From assembly GCF_000331775.1 (NCBI RefSeq), contig NZ_CAPJ01000359.1, positions 1-6,019 of the forward strand: DNA of 6,019 nt, read 5' to 3'. This DNA is from Xanthomonas translucens pv. translucens DSM 18974. Its GTDB lineage: Bacteria > Pseudomonadota > Gammaproteobacteria > Xanthomonadales > Xanthomonadaceae. The notes under the pieces are model-generated. The model saw only the letters and a program-made list of their open reading frames with translations, had not been told where the DNA came from and ran no database searches. Shown here in pieces: positions 1 to 5,832 of the stretch. Each line of letters starts with the position of its first letter. Position 1 is the first letter of the stretch. The translations under genes and the position numbers were made by a program.

Positions 1-343
1 GTTCGTACTGGGCGCGGAACTTGGCCAGCAGCGGCAAGCCCAGCGCCTCGGACAGCTGTTCGGTCTCGCGGGTGCCGTAGGCCAGCGCCACCGGCAGCAC
101 GCCGGCCGCGCGCAGGCCGTCCAGCAGCGCGCGCGCGGTAGCGGTGTCGGGCGTCTGCGCCAGGCCGCCGAAATCGATGATCACCGCGGCGCGGCCGAAC
201 AGTTTGGGCGCGCGCTGCACGCGCTCGCGCATCTCCTGCGCCAGGCGCGCCACGTCCAGGGTGCGGATGCGCAGGTTGGCGATGCCGACCTGGCCGATCT
301 TCAGTTCGCCTGCCTGCTCGAAATCCAGATTCACCGACGACAC
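1..343 (-). CDS. minC: MinC, septum site-determining protein (N-terminal part, cut by window edge)
   Basis: MinC blocks FtsZ ring assembly away from mid-cell and works with membrane-bound MinD and the topology factor MinE. Only the first 114 codons are visible; they make up the N-terminal FtsZ-inhibiting domain (MinC_N), and the C-terminal MinD-binding beta-helix lies beyond the left edge. The reading begins SSVNLDFEQAGELKIGQVGI and continues with an LFGRAAVIIDFGG strand and a LLDGLRAAGVLPVALAYG segment, which I recognise from Xanthomonas MinC. I chose the GTG at 341-343 because the protein then starts where I recall relatives starting; a GGGG run lies a few bases upstream as a weak ribosome site. 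The frame stays open further upstream, so a longer form is not excluded by stops. The start is 2 nt after the acetyltransferase stop, suggesting co-transcription and translational coupling. Family assignment is firm; the start is fairly sure. Confidence 0.9.
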   Translation of the reverse strand, partial: MSSVNLDFEQAGELKIGQVGIANLRIRTLDVARLAQEMRERVQRAPKLFGRAAVIIDFGGLAQTPDTATARALLDGLRAAGVLPVALAYGTRETEQLSEALGLPLLAKFRAQYE

Positions 344-345
344 GT

Positions 346-939
346 TCAGTCCCCGGCCGGGCGCGGCGCCCGTTGCAGGCGGTGGGCATGGCCGGCCCAG
401 GGCAGGTCGGGCAACTGCTCGCCGTAGGTCTCGCGGACCCAGGCGTAACTGCACAAATCCTTCAACAGCATGCTCGCACGCACCTCCACCTCGTTCATCG
501 TGTTCTGGCCCACTTCGCGGAAACCGAAGCTGCCATGGAACAGCAGCGCCGCGTCCGCGCCGTGATCCAGGAAAACCTCGCACGCCAGTTGCGGATAGCG
601 CAGCTCGGCATAGCTCTGCACGTCGGCATAGAACGCGCGGCCGACGCCACCGCCGCGGCGGCGGCTGGCCACCACGATGCGGTCGATATAGAAGAACGCC
701 GGATAGCGCTCGCGAAACCAGGCGAAATTGCTGCTGTCGTGGTCGCTGTCGGCGCCGAAGCCGACCAGGAAGCCAGCCAGGTTGCCGTCGCGCTCGGCGA
801 TGCGGAAATAGTCTGCGGTCTCGTAGAAGCGGTGCAGCTTGGCTGAATCCAGCGGCAGGATCGCCAGGCCGGCATTGTTGTTCAGGGCCAGGACCGAATC
901 GAGCTCGTGCTCGCGCACGTCGCGGATGACGATCGACAT
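346..939 (-). CDS. GNAT-family N-acetyltransferase
   Basis: A 197-residue protein with the GNAT fold, expected to move an acetyl group from acetyl-CoA to an amine; the substrate is unknown. The core acetyl-CoA site is clear: strand FFYIDRIVV at 82-90, then the R-x-x-G-x-G pyrophosphate loop (R95, G98, G100) and the following helix. Motif B appears as HGSFGFREVGQ at 135-145, the usual GFxxxG region. The N-terminal part (about 4-60) looks like motifs C/D, with substrate-side helices around 15-40. About 40 residues after motif B (158-197) form a tail not explained by the core fold. The start is supported by GGAG 5 nt upstream of the ATG. The gene is first of a minus-strand unit with minC, 2 nt apart. 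No membrane segment or signal peptide is visible. Cytoplasmic location and a role linked to division are inferences, the second only from position. Confidence 0.88.
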   Translation of the reverse strand: MSIVIRDVREHELDSVLALNNNAGLAILPLDSAKLHRFYETADYFRIAERDGNLAGFLVGFGADSDHDSSNFAWFRERYPAFFYIDRIVVASRRRGGGVGRAFYADVQSYAELRYPQLACEVFLDHGADAALLFHGSFGFREVGQNTMNEVEVRASMLLKDLCSYAWVRETYGEQLPDLPWAGHAHRLQRAPRPAGD

Positions 940-989
940 TGGGACTCCGTTGCTGATGCGCGCGCGGCCAGATGCGGACCGCCAGCTGG

Positions 990-998
990 ATTATCGCA
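990..998 (-). promoter_or_regulatory. Candidate extended -10 promoter for the acetyltransferase-minC unit
   Basis: Read on the minus strand, the sequence is TGC followed by GATAAT (995 down to 990), which fits an extended -10 element of the TGnTATAAT type with one mismatch. The hexamer 17 nt further upstream (1018-1013, TCGCCG) is a poor -35, which an extended -10 can tolerate. Transcription would begin near 983, giving a leader of about 44 nt before the acetyltransferase ATG. It is the best match I see in the 139-nt divergent region. No operator was recognised. Confidence 0.5.
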
Positions 999-1066
999 CG
1001 CGGGGCGCGGGGCGGCGAGCCGCGCATGCATGACTTCCGTGGGAGTGCATTGCGCGCCGTTCATCC

Positions 1067-1072
1067 TAAGAT
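1067..1072 (+). promoter_or_regulatory. Candidate -10 element for the kinase operon, possibly leaderless
   Basis: TAAGAT matches the TAnnnT form of the -10 box and ends 6 nt before the kinase ATG at 1079, so RNA would start on or next to the A of the start codon. No Shine-Dalgarno sequence precedes this ATG, as expected for a leaderless message. No good -35 hexamer is seen at 16-18 nt. Leaderless messages with this motif are known in Xanthomonas; the assignment here is inference. Confidence 0.35.
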
Positions 1073-1078
1073 GCGTGC

Positions 1079-2272
1079 ATGTTGGGAAACCTCAGCCATA
1101 CCCGCGTCCTGCGCTTCGCCGGCCTGTTCACCTGGGCCATGATCGCCATGCCGCTGGTCTACACCTACTGGATCCCGGAAGAGGGCGCGAACCGGCGTGG
1201 CGGCTGGGAGGCGGCGATGATGTCCGGCTTCTTCATCGCCTTCGGCGGCAGCTACTACTGGCTGACCCGCGGACTGGGCAGCGGCGGCCATGCGCATTGG
1301 TACGATCGCCTGATCCTGCTGCTGCTCACCGTCTGCGCGCTGGCGGTCAGTTATCTGACCGGAAGCGGGCTGGGCAGCATCCTGATGATGGTGGCGGCAG
1401 GCGTGATCCCGTGGCTGCTGCCGGTGCGGATCGGCGTGCTGTGGCTGGTGCTCAGCCAGTTGGCGGTGCTGCCGGTCTACTATCTGCTGGTCGGCTTTCC
1501 GATGTTCGACGCCCTGATGCAGTCGCTGCTGTACGGCGGTTTCTCCATGTTCATCTTCGTCACCAGCCTGGTCGCGCGGCAGCAGGCCCAGGCCCGCGAG
1601 GAGCAGCGCCAACTCAATGCCGAGCTGCGCGCCACCCGCGCACTGCTGGCCGAAAGCGCCCGGGTCAACGAGCGCACCCGCATCTCGCGCGAGCTGCACG
1701 ACCTGCTCGGCCACCACCTGACCGCGCTGAGCCTGAACCTGGAAGTGGCCGGCCACATCACCGAGGGCCGCGCGCAAGAGCATGTGCACCAAGCGCATAC
1801 CCTGGCCAAGCTGCTGCTGACCGACGTGCGCGAGGCGGTCAGCCATCTGCGCGACAGCGGCGCGATCGACCTGGCCGCGGCGCTGCGGCCGCTGGTGGAG
1901 CGGGTGCCGTCGCTGCGGATCCACCTGCAGGTGGACGCGCCGTTGACCGTCGAGGATCCGGAGCGCGCGCATGTCTTGCTGCGCTGCACCCAAGAAATCA
2001 TCACCAATACGGTGCGCCATGCGCAGGCCGACAACCTGTGGATCCAGGTGCGCCGCGAGGGACCGCTGGTACTGATCCAGGCCCACGACGACGGCCGCGG
2101 CTGCGAGACCGTGCTGCCCGGCAACGGCCTGCGCGGCATGCGCGAGCGGCTGAGCCAGTATGGTGGCAGCCTGGAGATCGATGCGTCGCAGGGCACGGGC
2201 TTTCGCCTGCGCGTCGCGGTCCCGAGTGCGGCCGCGTTGCTGCCGCCCGCCGTTTCACAAGGAGTGCTGTGA
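1079..2272 (+). CDS. Membrane sensor histidine kinase, HisKA_3 class (NarX/DesK/LiaS-like)
   Basis: A 397-residue sensor kinase. The N-terminal third is hydrophobic, with about six membrane segments (roughly 11-29, 46-62, 77-94, 98-115, 117-139, 145-165) and only short loops, so there is no sizeable external sensing domain; the signal is probably sensed in or at the membrane, as in DesK. A charged coiled coil (about 166-200) leads to the HisKA_3 dimerisation domain with the phospho-acceptor in RELHD, H207. The D208-x-x-x-H212 arrangement fits the DxxxQ/H phosphatase motif of this class. The ATPase domain has the N-box EIITNTVRHA (N310), G1 box DDGRG (337-341) and G2 box GNGLRGM (348-354); all key residues are present, so it should be active. 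The ATG at 1079 lacks a ribosome site (see the TAAGAT element); a later start, such as the codon at 1139, would cut the first membrane segment. Its stop overlaps the regulator start by one base. The stimulus is unknown. Confidence 0.93.
   Translation: MLGNLSHTRVLRFAGLFTWAMIAMPLVYTYWIPEEGANRRGGWEAAMMSGFFIAFGGSYYWLTRGLGSGGHAHWYDRLILLLLTVCALAVSYLTGSGLGSILMMVAAGVIPWLLPVRIGVLWLVLSQLAVLPVYYLLVGFPMFDALMQSLLYGGFSMFIFVTSLVARQQAQAREEQRQLNAELRATRALLAESARVNERTRISRELHDLLGHHLTALSLNLEVAGHITEGRAQEHVHQAHTLAKLLLTDVREAVSHLRDSGAIDLAAALRPLVERVPSLRIHLQVDAPLTVEDPERAHVLLRCTQEIITNTVRHAQADNLWIQVRREGPLVLIQAHDDGRGCETVLPGNGLRGMRERLSQYGGSLEIDASQGTGFRLRVAVPSAAALLPPAVSQGVL
2259..2264 (+). promoter_or_regulatory. Ribosome binding site that fixes the response regulator start
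   Basis: AAGGAG lies 7 nt before the ATG at 2272, inside the last codons of the kinase gene. It is the strongest ribosome site in the window. It matters because the regulator frame stays open upstream for more than a kilobase, so frame length alone would mislead start calling. Confidence 0.85.
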
Positions 2273-2913
2273 TGATCCGTGTCTGCCTGGTCGACGACCA
2301 AACCCTGGTGCGGCAGGGGATCCGCTCGCTGCTGGCGTTGGACGGCGGGATCGAGGTGATCGCCGAAGCCAACGATGGCCGCCAGGCGGTGGAGCTGATC
2401 CCGCAGGTGAAGCCGGACGTGGTGCTGATGGACATGCGCATGCCGGCGATGTCCGGGCTGGAGGCGCTGCAGATGCTGTCGCGCAACGGCACGCTGCCGC
2501 CGACCATCATCCTGACCACCTTCGACGACGACCAGCTGGTGCTGGCCGGGCTCAAGGCCGGGGCCAAGGGCTACCTGCTCAAGGACGTGTCGCTGGAACA
2601 GCTGGTCGGGGCGATCCGCGCGGTCGCCGCCGGCGGTTCGCTGGTGCAGCCGGCGGTGACCCAGCGCCTGCTGTCGGGCCTGGAGCACATGCGCAACGAC
2701 TTCGTCAGCCTGGACCGGCCCGACCCGCTGACCGATCGGGAGACCGAGATCCTGCGGCTGATGGCCAGCGGCTTCTCCAACAAGGAGATCGCCAACTCGC
2801 TGGGCGTGGCCGAGGGCACGATCAAGAACCATGTGTCCAACATCCTGTCGAAACTCGGCGTTCGCGACCGCACCCGGGCGGTACTGAAGGCGTTCGAGTT
2901 GCAGTTGGTCTGA
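2272..2913 (+). CDS. Response regulator, NarL/LuxR (REC-HTH) family
   Basis: A 213-residue two-domain regulator, the evident partner of the kinase just upstream. The receiver domain (about 2-118) has the acidic pair D8/D9, phospho-acceptor D54 in VLMDMRMP, the switch threonines in ILTTF (T82/T83) and the conserved lysine K104 in LLKD; all are intact. A linker of about 30 residues leads to a GerE/LuxR-type helix-turn-helix (about 150-205) with LTDRETEILRLMASGFSNKEIA followed, after a short gap, by the recognition segment EGTIKNHVSNILSKL. Phosphorylation at D54 would be expected to drive dimerisation and DNA binding in the cytoplasm. The ATG at 2272 gives a TGATG overlap with the kinase stop and has AAGGAG 7 nt upstream, so the two are translationally coupled. 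Targets cannot be told from this window: no ABC transporter or desaturase gene, usual partners of LiaR or DesR, is adjacent. Confidence 0.94.
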   Translation: MIRVCLVDDQTLVRQGIRSLLALDGGIEVIAEANDGRQAVELIPQVKPDVVLMDMRMPAMSGLEALQMLSRNGTLPPTIILTTFDDDQLVLAGLKAGAKGYLLKDVSLEQLVGAIRAVAAGGSLVQPAVTQRLLSGLEHMRNDFVSLDRPDPLTDRETEILRLMASGFSNKEIANSLGVAEGTIKNHVSNILSKLGVRDRTRAVLKAFELQLV

Positions 2914-2930
2914 TGCGCCAGGATGCCCGT

Positions 2931-2949
2931 CCCGGCGCAGCGCGCCGGG
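2931..2949 (+). terminator. Possible terminator after the two-component operon
   Basis: An 8-bp perfect GC stem (CCCGGCGC pairing with GCGCCGGG) with a 3-nt AGC loop begins 17 nt after the regulator stop codon. Only a CGTTTG tail follows rather than a U-run, so it may be a weak intrinsic terminator or a transcript-stabilising hairpin. Confidence 0.45.
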
Positions 2950-2971
2950 CGTTTGCGGGCGCCAGCCCCTT

Positions 2972-3129
2972 GTAGAACCCGCTTCAGCCGCGACGAGCGG
3001 AGTGGTGAATTTGCCGAACTGGTATGCAGTCGGGACTGAAGTCCCTCCCGCAAGAGGCCGCGCCGCTCCACGGCGCCGGTGAAATCCTTGTAGGAGCGAC
3101 TTCAGTCGCGACGAGCGCAGCGGCAGGCC
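2972..3129 (+). repeat. REP composite (BIME-like), copy 1: three units in +,-,+ order
   Basis: Unit 1 (2972-3000) starts GTAG and contains a decayed palindrome followed by CGACGAGCG. Unit 2 (3029-3056) is the same element inverted, with the perfect stem GGGACT-GA-AGTCCC. Unit 3 (3090-3120) is a well-preserved unit, GTAGGAGCGACTTCAGTCGC, with stem GCGACT-TC-AGTCGC, followed by CGACGAGCGCAG. The unit starts are 57 and 118 nt from the first, exactly as in the copy at 5833. By hand count the two copies agree at about 85% of positions with no gaps. A 12-bp perfect palindrome, GGCAGGCCTGCC, overlaps its end at 3122-3133. The GTAG head and short stem are the marks of REP elements mobilised by RAYT transposases; none is encoded here. 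As RNA these hairpins may protect or end upstream transcripts. Confidence 0.88.
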
Positions 3130-3394
3130 TGCCGCATCCTCGGCCGTGCTGGGCCGATGCCCACAGCCCCGGCCTCGGTGCGGACGCACTGGTCTGCCCG
3201 CCGGGACCGCCGGCGGTTCCCGCGTGCAGCCGCAAACGCCTGGCCGGGTGTGGCTTGCCTGCGGCCGCACGGCGCCGCTGCCTGCCTGTCCGCCACTGCC
3301 TGGGTGATAATGGTCTGGTCGCCCGCGCCGCGGCGCTGTGCACGGCGCGTTCGCAGGGTTTTCGCCACTATGCCGAATTCCGCGTCGCCATCTG
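3130..3394. other. Non-coding stretch between the REP composite and the next promoter
   Basis: I see no credible gene here: the open frames on both strands lack ribosome sites, conserved motifs and consistent codon usage. It holds a perfect 12-bp palindrome, ACCGCCGGCGGT at 3206-3217, of unknown use, and a TGATAAT at 3305-3311 that resembles a -10 box without a good -35. If that box were active it would give a leader of about 160 nt before the SRPBCC gene. I recognise no riboswitch or small RNA. Confidence 0.5.
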
Positions 3395-3424
3395 CTGACC
3401 ACGAGCCGCGAAGCCTGCTAGGAT
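3395..3424 (+). promoter_or_regulatory. Candidate sigma-70 promoter of the SRPBCC/GyrI-like gene
   Basis: CTGACC (3395-3400) and TAGGAT (3419-3424) each match four of six consensus bases and are 18 nt apart. Transcription would begin near 3431, giving a leader of about 47 nt. A GGAG at 3465-3468, 9 nt before the ATG, is the ribosome site. Found by eye; the TGATAAT at 3305 is an alternative. Confidence 0.5.
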
Positions 3425-3477
3425 GGGCGCTTCGCTTCATTAACCCGGCCGTGGGATCGGCCCCGGAGACCTTCTGA

Positions 3478-4659
3478 ATGACCCGTATTATCGAATTCCT
3501 GATCGCGCTGGGGATCGTAGCTGGCCTGTTTGTCATCGTTGGCCTGGTGCTGCCTTCGGAACGTCACATGTCCGAGAGCGTCGAAACCAATCGGCGCATG
3601 ACCATCGTCTATGACACGGTGAACAGCCTGCGTCGGTTCAAGGACTGGAATCCGCTGGTGCTGCGCGATCCGCGTATCCAGCTGAAGCTCTCCGGCCCCG
3701 AAGCCGGCGTCGGCGCCCGCCTCGACTACGCCTCCAACGAGGGCTACATCGGCAAGGGCAGCTGGACCATCACCTCGACCGAGCAGAACAAGCAGGTTGT
3801 CGTCGGCATCGAAGACGAGAGCAAGGGCCGCGACAAGACCACGTCGTTCAAGCTCGAGTCGACCGGCAAGAGCGGCCGCAACGTCAAGATCACCCAGGAC
3901 TACACGGTCAAGTACGGTTGGGACCTGTTCGGTCGCTATGCCGGCCTGTACGTGAGCCGCCATGTCGGCGACGACATCAAGCTGGGCCTGTCGCGGCTGA
4001 GCAACGTGCTGGCCACCGTGCCGAACGTCGACTACCGCTCCGATGAAACCCCGTTGAAGGACCTGAAGGTCGTCGACGTTCCGGCCGAAGATCTGCTGGT
4101 GGTCAACGCCGGCAACATCGACCGCGACAACGAGGCCATCAAGAAGTCCATCAAGGACAATCAGGAGTGGATCAAGCGGGTGATGGACGCCAACGGCCTG
4201 GAAGCGGCCGGTCCGGTGCGCATCGTCACCACCGACTTCGGTTCCGACAAGTACGCCTTCGACGTGACCCAGCCGGTGCGCAAGCGTGCCGGTGGCGCGC
4301 CGAAGCCGGACGCGGCGGCCAAGCCGGAAGACAAGAAGGGCGACAAGAAGGGCGACGCGGCTGCTGCTGCGGCCGCTCCGGTCGATGCCACCCCGGTTGC
4401 CGCCAGCGGCGAGCCGCTGAAGCTGACCATCCCGCAGGGCGCGCCGGTCACCTATCTGCGTACCCAGGCGCACCGTTCCGCGTTCGCCAGCTACACCGGA
4501 CACATGGCGGGCCTGGATGCGGCACGCAATGCAGTCCGCGCCTGGGCCGCCACCAGCGGCTACGACGTGACCGACCGTCCGTACGAAGCCTGGAAGGGCG
4601 GGGTGGACAAGTCGTTCACGCCGGATGGCACGTACGACATCTACTGGGCGATCAAGTAA
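3478..4659 (+). CDS. Membrane-anchored SRPBCC (polyketide cyclase-like) and GyrI-like domain protein
   Basis: A 393-residue protein of uncertain function. Residues 4-25 form one hydrophobic helix after a short MTRI start, probably an uncleaved membrane anchor. Residues about 30-182 look like an SRPBCC/START-like cavity fold: a helix ending in a FKDWNPLVLRDP motif typical of polyketide cyclase/dehydrase-like proteins, alternating beta strands, and a final long helix at 160-180. From about 194 on it resembles a GyrI-like (AraC effector-binding) domain: first strand LKVVDVPAEDLLVV, the C-terminal RPYEAW with the ligand-site type glutamate E370, and the closing strand YDIYWAIK. This domain is interrupted at about 268-312 by a Lys/Asp- then Ala/Pro-rich segment that is probably disordered. 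Both folds bind small hydrophobic or cationic molecules, so a binding or sensing role is plausible; no catalytic activity is evident. It appears to be a single-gene unit, with a candidate promoter upstream and a strong terminator after it. Domain calls rest on pattern recognition. Confidence 0.82.
   Translation: MTRIIEFLIALGIVAGLFVIVGLVLPSERHMSESVETNRRMTIVYDTVNSLRRFKDWNPLVLRDPRIQLKLSGPEAGVGARLDYASNEGYIGKGSWTITSTEQNKQVVVGIEDESKGRDKTTSFKLESTGKSGRNVKITQDYTVKYGWDLFGRYAGLYVSRHVGDDIKLGLSRLSNVLATVPNVDYRSDETPLKDLKVVDVPAEDLLVVNAGNIDRDNEAIKKSIKDNQEWIKRVMDANGLEAAGPVRIVTTDFGSDKYAFDVTQPVRKRAGGAPKPDAAAKPEDKKGDKKGDAAAAAAAPVDATPVAASGEPLKLTIPQGAPVTYLRTQAHRSAFASYTGHMAGLDAARNAVRAWAATSGYDVTDRPYEAWKGGVDKSFTPDGTYDIYWAIK
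4330..4353 (+). repeat. Two perfect 12-bp tandem repeats inside the SRPBCC/GyrI gene
   Basis: GACAAGAAGGGC occurs twice in tandem (4330-4341 and 4342-4353), encoding DKKG twice, followed by GAC and an alanine-rich run with GCT triplets. The unit is in frame, so copy-number changes would lengthen or shorten the linker without a frameshift. Confidence 0.85.
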
Positions 4660-4683
4660 GCCTCGCCTGCATGGATGTGTGAC

Positions 4684-4720
4684 ACGAAACGCGCCGCTGC
4701 TTGCGGCGCGTTTCGTTTAT
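4684..4720 (+). terminator. Strong intrinsic terminator after the SRPBCC/GyrI gene
   Basis: A perfect 14-bp stem, ACGAAACGCGCCGC at 4684-4697 pairing with 4703-4716, has a 5-nt TGCTT loop and runs into TTAT. The stem itself ends in T-rich CGTTTCGT, and its left arm is A-rich, so it might also act weakly on the other strand. It starts 24 nt after the TAA stop and lies before the DUF423 start, separating the two units. Confidence 0.85.
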
Positions 4721-4754
4721 GGGGCCGCAACGCCGGCCGCAACGGAGCATCGTC

Positions 4755-5126
4755 ATGCTGAATCTCGATCGGCGTTCGCGTAAACGCTCCTGGCTGGCCT
4801 GCGCCGGCGGCCTGCTGGCGGCCACTGCGATCGGCCTGTCCGCCTATGCCTCGCACGGCGTGAGCGAGCCGCTGGCGCAATCGCATCTGCAGACCGCGGC
4901 GCTGTATGCCTTCGGCCATGGGCTGGCGCTGGCGGCATTGGCCCGCAGCAGCGAGCGCCTGCTCGCGCGCGTCGCGCTGGCGCTGCTGCTGCTCGGTACG
5001 CTGTTGTTCACCGGCAGCCTGGCCGGCAACGCGCTGGCGCAATGGTCGACGCGGCTGGCCCCGGTCGGCGGCACCACGCTGATGCTGGGCTGGGTGCTGT
5101 ACGCGCTGGATGCGCTGAGGCGTTGA
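4755..5126 (+). CDS. DUF423 family small inner-membrane protein (YgdD/TMEM256-like)
   Basis: A 123-residue, very hydrophobic protein with about four membrane helices (roughly 12-30, 46-63, 68-92, 102-120). It shows the DUF423 pattern: a first helix ending in a Y-A-S-H-G version of the family's GAFGAH-like turn, a second with LYAFGHGLALAAL, a third with GTLLFTGSLAGNAL, and APVGGTTLMLGWVLYAL near the end. Length fits the family. Function is unknown for the family as a whole. I chose the ATG at 4755 because GGAG lies 7 nt upstream; the frame is open back to 4701, but that earlier start sits inside the terminator stem. The basic MLNLDRRSRKRSW start fits a cytoplasmic N-terminus. The stop is 1 nt before the glycosylase ATG, so the two are probably co-transcribed. 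No clear promoter is seen between the terminator and this start. Confidence 0.88.
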   Translation: MLNLDRRSRKRSWLACAGGLLAATAIGLSAYASHGVSEPLAQSHLQTAALYAFGHGLALAALARSSERLLARVALALLLLGTLLFTGSLAGNALAQWSTRLAPVGGTTLMLGWVLYALDALRR

Positions 5127-5127
5127 G

Positions 5128-5802
5128 ATGCCCCGTTACGCGCGCGGATTCGACACCCAGGCCGCCTACGACCACCTGAGCCGGCGCGACCGCAAGCTCG
5201 GCGCGTGGATGCGCCGGATCGGCCCGATCGCGCCGCAACCGGGCTGGGCCAGGCCGTTCGATCCGGTCGATGCGCTGGCGCGCGCGATCCTGTTCCAGCA
5301 ACTCAGCGGCAAGGCCGCGGCGACCATCGTCGGCCGTGTCGAGGCGGCGATCGGCAGCATCCGGCTGCATGCCGACACGCTGGCGCGGATCGACGATCCT
5401 GGCCTGCGCGCCTGCGGCGTGTCCGCCAACAAGGCGCTGGCGCTGCGCGATCTGGCGCGGCGCGAGGCGGCCGGCGAGATTCCCTCGTTACGCAAGCTTG
5501 CCTTCATGGACGACGAGGCGATCGTGCAGGCGCTGCTGCCGGTCCGCGGCATCGGCCGCTGGACGGTGGAGATGATGCTGCTGTTCCGCCTGGGCCGCCC
5601 CGCCCTGCTGCCGGTGGACGACCTGGGCGTGCGCAAGGGCGCGCAGCGGGTGGGCCAGCTGCAGCAGATGCCCGCGCCGCAGTCGCTGGCCGAGCATGGC
5701 GAGCGTTGGGGTCCGTATCGCAGCTATGCCAGCTTCTACTTGTGGAAGATCGCCGATTTCAGCGACGCCGCCAAGCCGCCCACGCCGCGTTCGCAGGCCT
5801 AG
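5128..5802 (+). CDS. DNA-3-methyladenine glycosylase II family protein (AlkA-like, HhH-GPD)
   Basis: A 224-residue base-excision repair enzyme expected to cut alkylated purines such as 3-methyladenine from DNA, leaving an abasic site. It carries the HhH-GPD fold: DALARAILFQQLSGKAA (48-64), the usual first core helix; the hairpin LLPVRGIGRWTVEMML (about 136-151), which grips the DNA backbone; and PVDDLGVRKG (162-171), where the second acidic residue, D165, matches catalytic Asp238 of E. coli AlkA. The closing WGPYRSYASFYLWKI (194-208) is typical. It lacks the AlkA N-terminal domain and any Ada-type domain, matching the short bacterial and yeast MAG-like form. GAGG lies 7 nt before the ATG, within the end of the DUF423 gene, which stops 1 nt upstream. 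No Ada box was recognised, so alkylation induction is not shown. A REP composite begins 30 nt after its stop. Confidence 0.92.
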   Translation: MPRYARGFDTQAAYDHLSRRDRKLGAWMRRIGPIAPQPGWARPFDPVDALARAILFQQLSGKAAATIVGRVEAAIGSIRLHADTLARIDDPGLRACGVSANKALALRDLARREAAGEIPSLRKLAFMDDEAIVQALLPVRGIGRWTVEMMLLFRLGRPALLPVDDLGVRKGAQRVGQLQQMPAPQSLAEHGERWGPYRSYASFYLWKIADFSDAAKPPTPRSQA

Positions 5803-5832
5803 GAGCGCGCAGCGGCAGCGTGATGCTCCTCT

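Noticed and set aside
144..929. A 261-codon plus-strand open frame opposite the acetyltransferase and minC
   Set aside because: Arg-rich low-complexity translation; both minus-strand genes beneath it are recognisable proteins.
907..2271. The response regulator frame stays open far upstream, across the whole kinase gene
   Set aside because: The extra residues are a low-complexity Arg/Ala/Gly/Pro shadow of the kinase frame, whose protein is fully recognisable. AAGGAG plus the ATG at 2272 gives a normal-sized regulator. The open frame reflects high GC content.
2972..3120. CRISPR-like regular repeats
   Set aside because: Units alternate in orientation, are only three, and differ in sequence; they fit REP composites, not a CRISPR array.
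1480..3402. A 640-codon open frame on the minus strand
   Set aside because: It lies opposite two clear plus-strand genes and the REP composite, and its translation has no recognisable domain. GC-rich antisense frames are often open by chance.
3024..3477. Open frames of about 105-145 codons in the intergenic region on both strands
   Set aside because: They start in or run through REP palindromes, lack ribosome sites and show no conserved motifs.
3418..4503. A 361-codon open frame antisense to the SRPBCC/GyrI gene
   Set aside because: The plus-strand frame has the ribosome site, membrane helix, domain pattern and terminator; the antisense translation is a repetitive shadow.
4701..4754. An upstream start for the DUF423 protein
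   Set aside because: It would begin inside the terminator stem-loop and add 18 residues unlike the family; the ATG at 4755 has a proper GGAG.
5800..5820. A fourth, vestigial REP unit at the glycosylase stop (TAGGAGCG followed by CGCAGCGGCAG)
   Set aside because: It shares a REP-like head and tail but has no palindrome between them and is too short to separate from chance.
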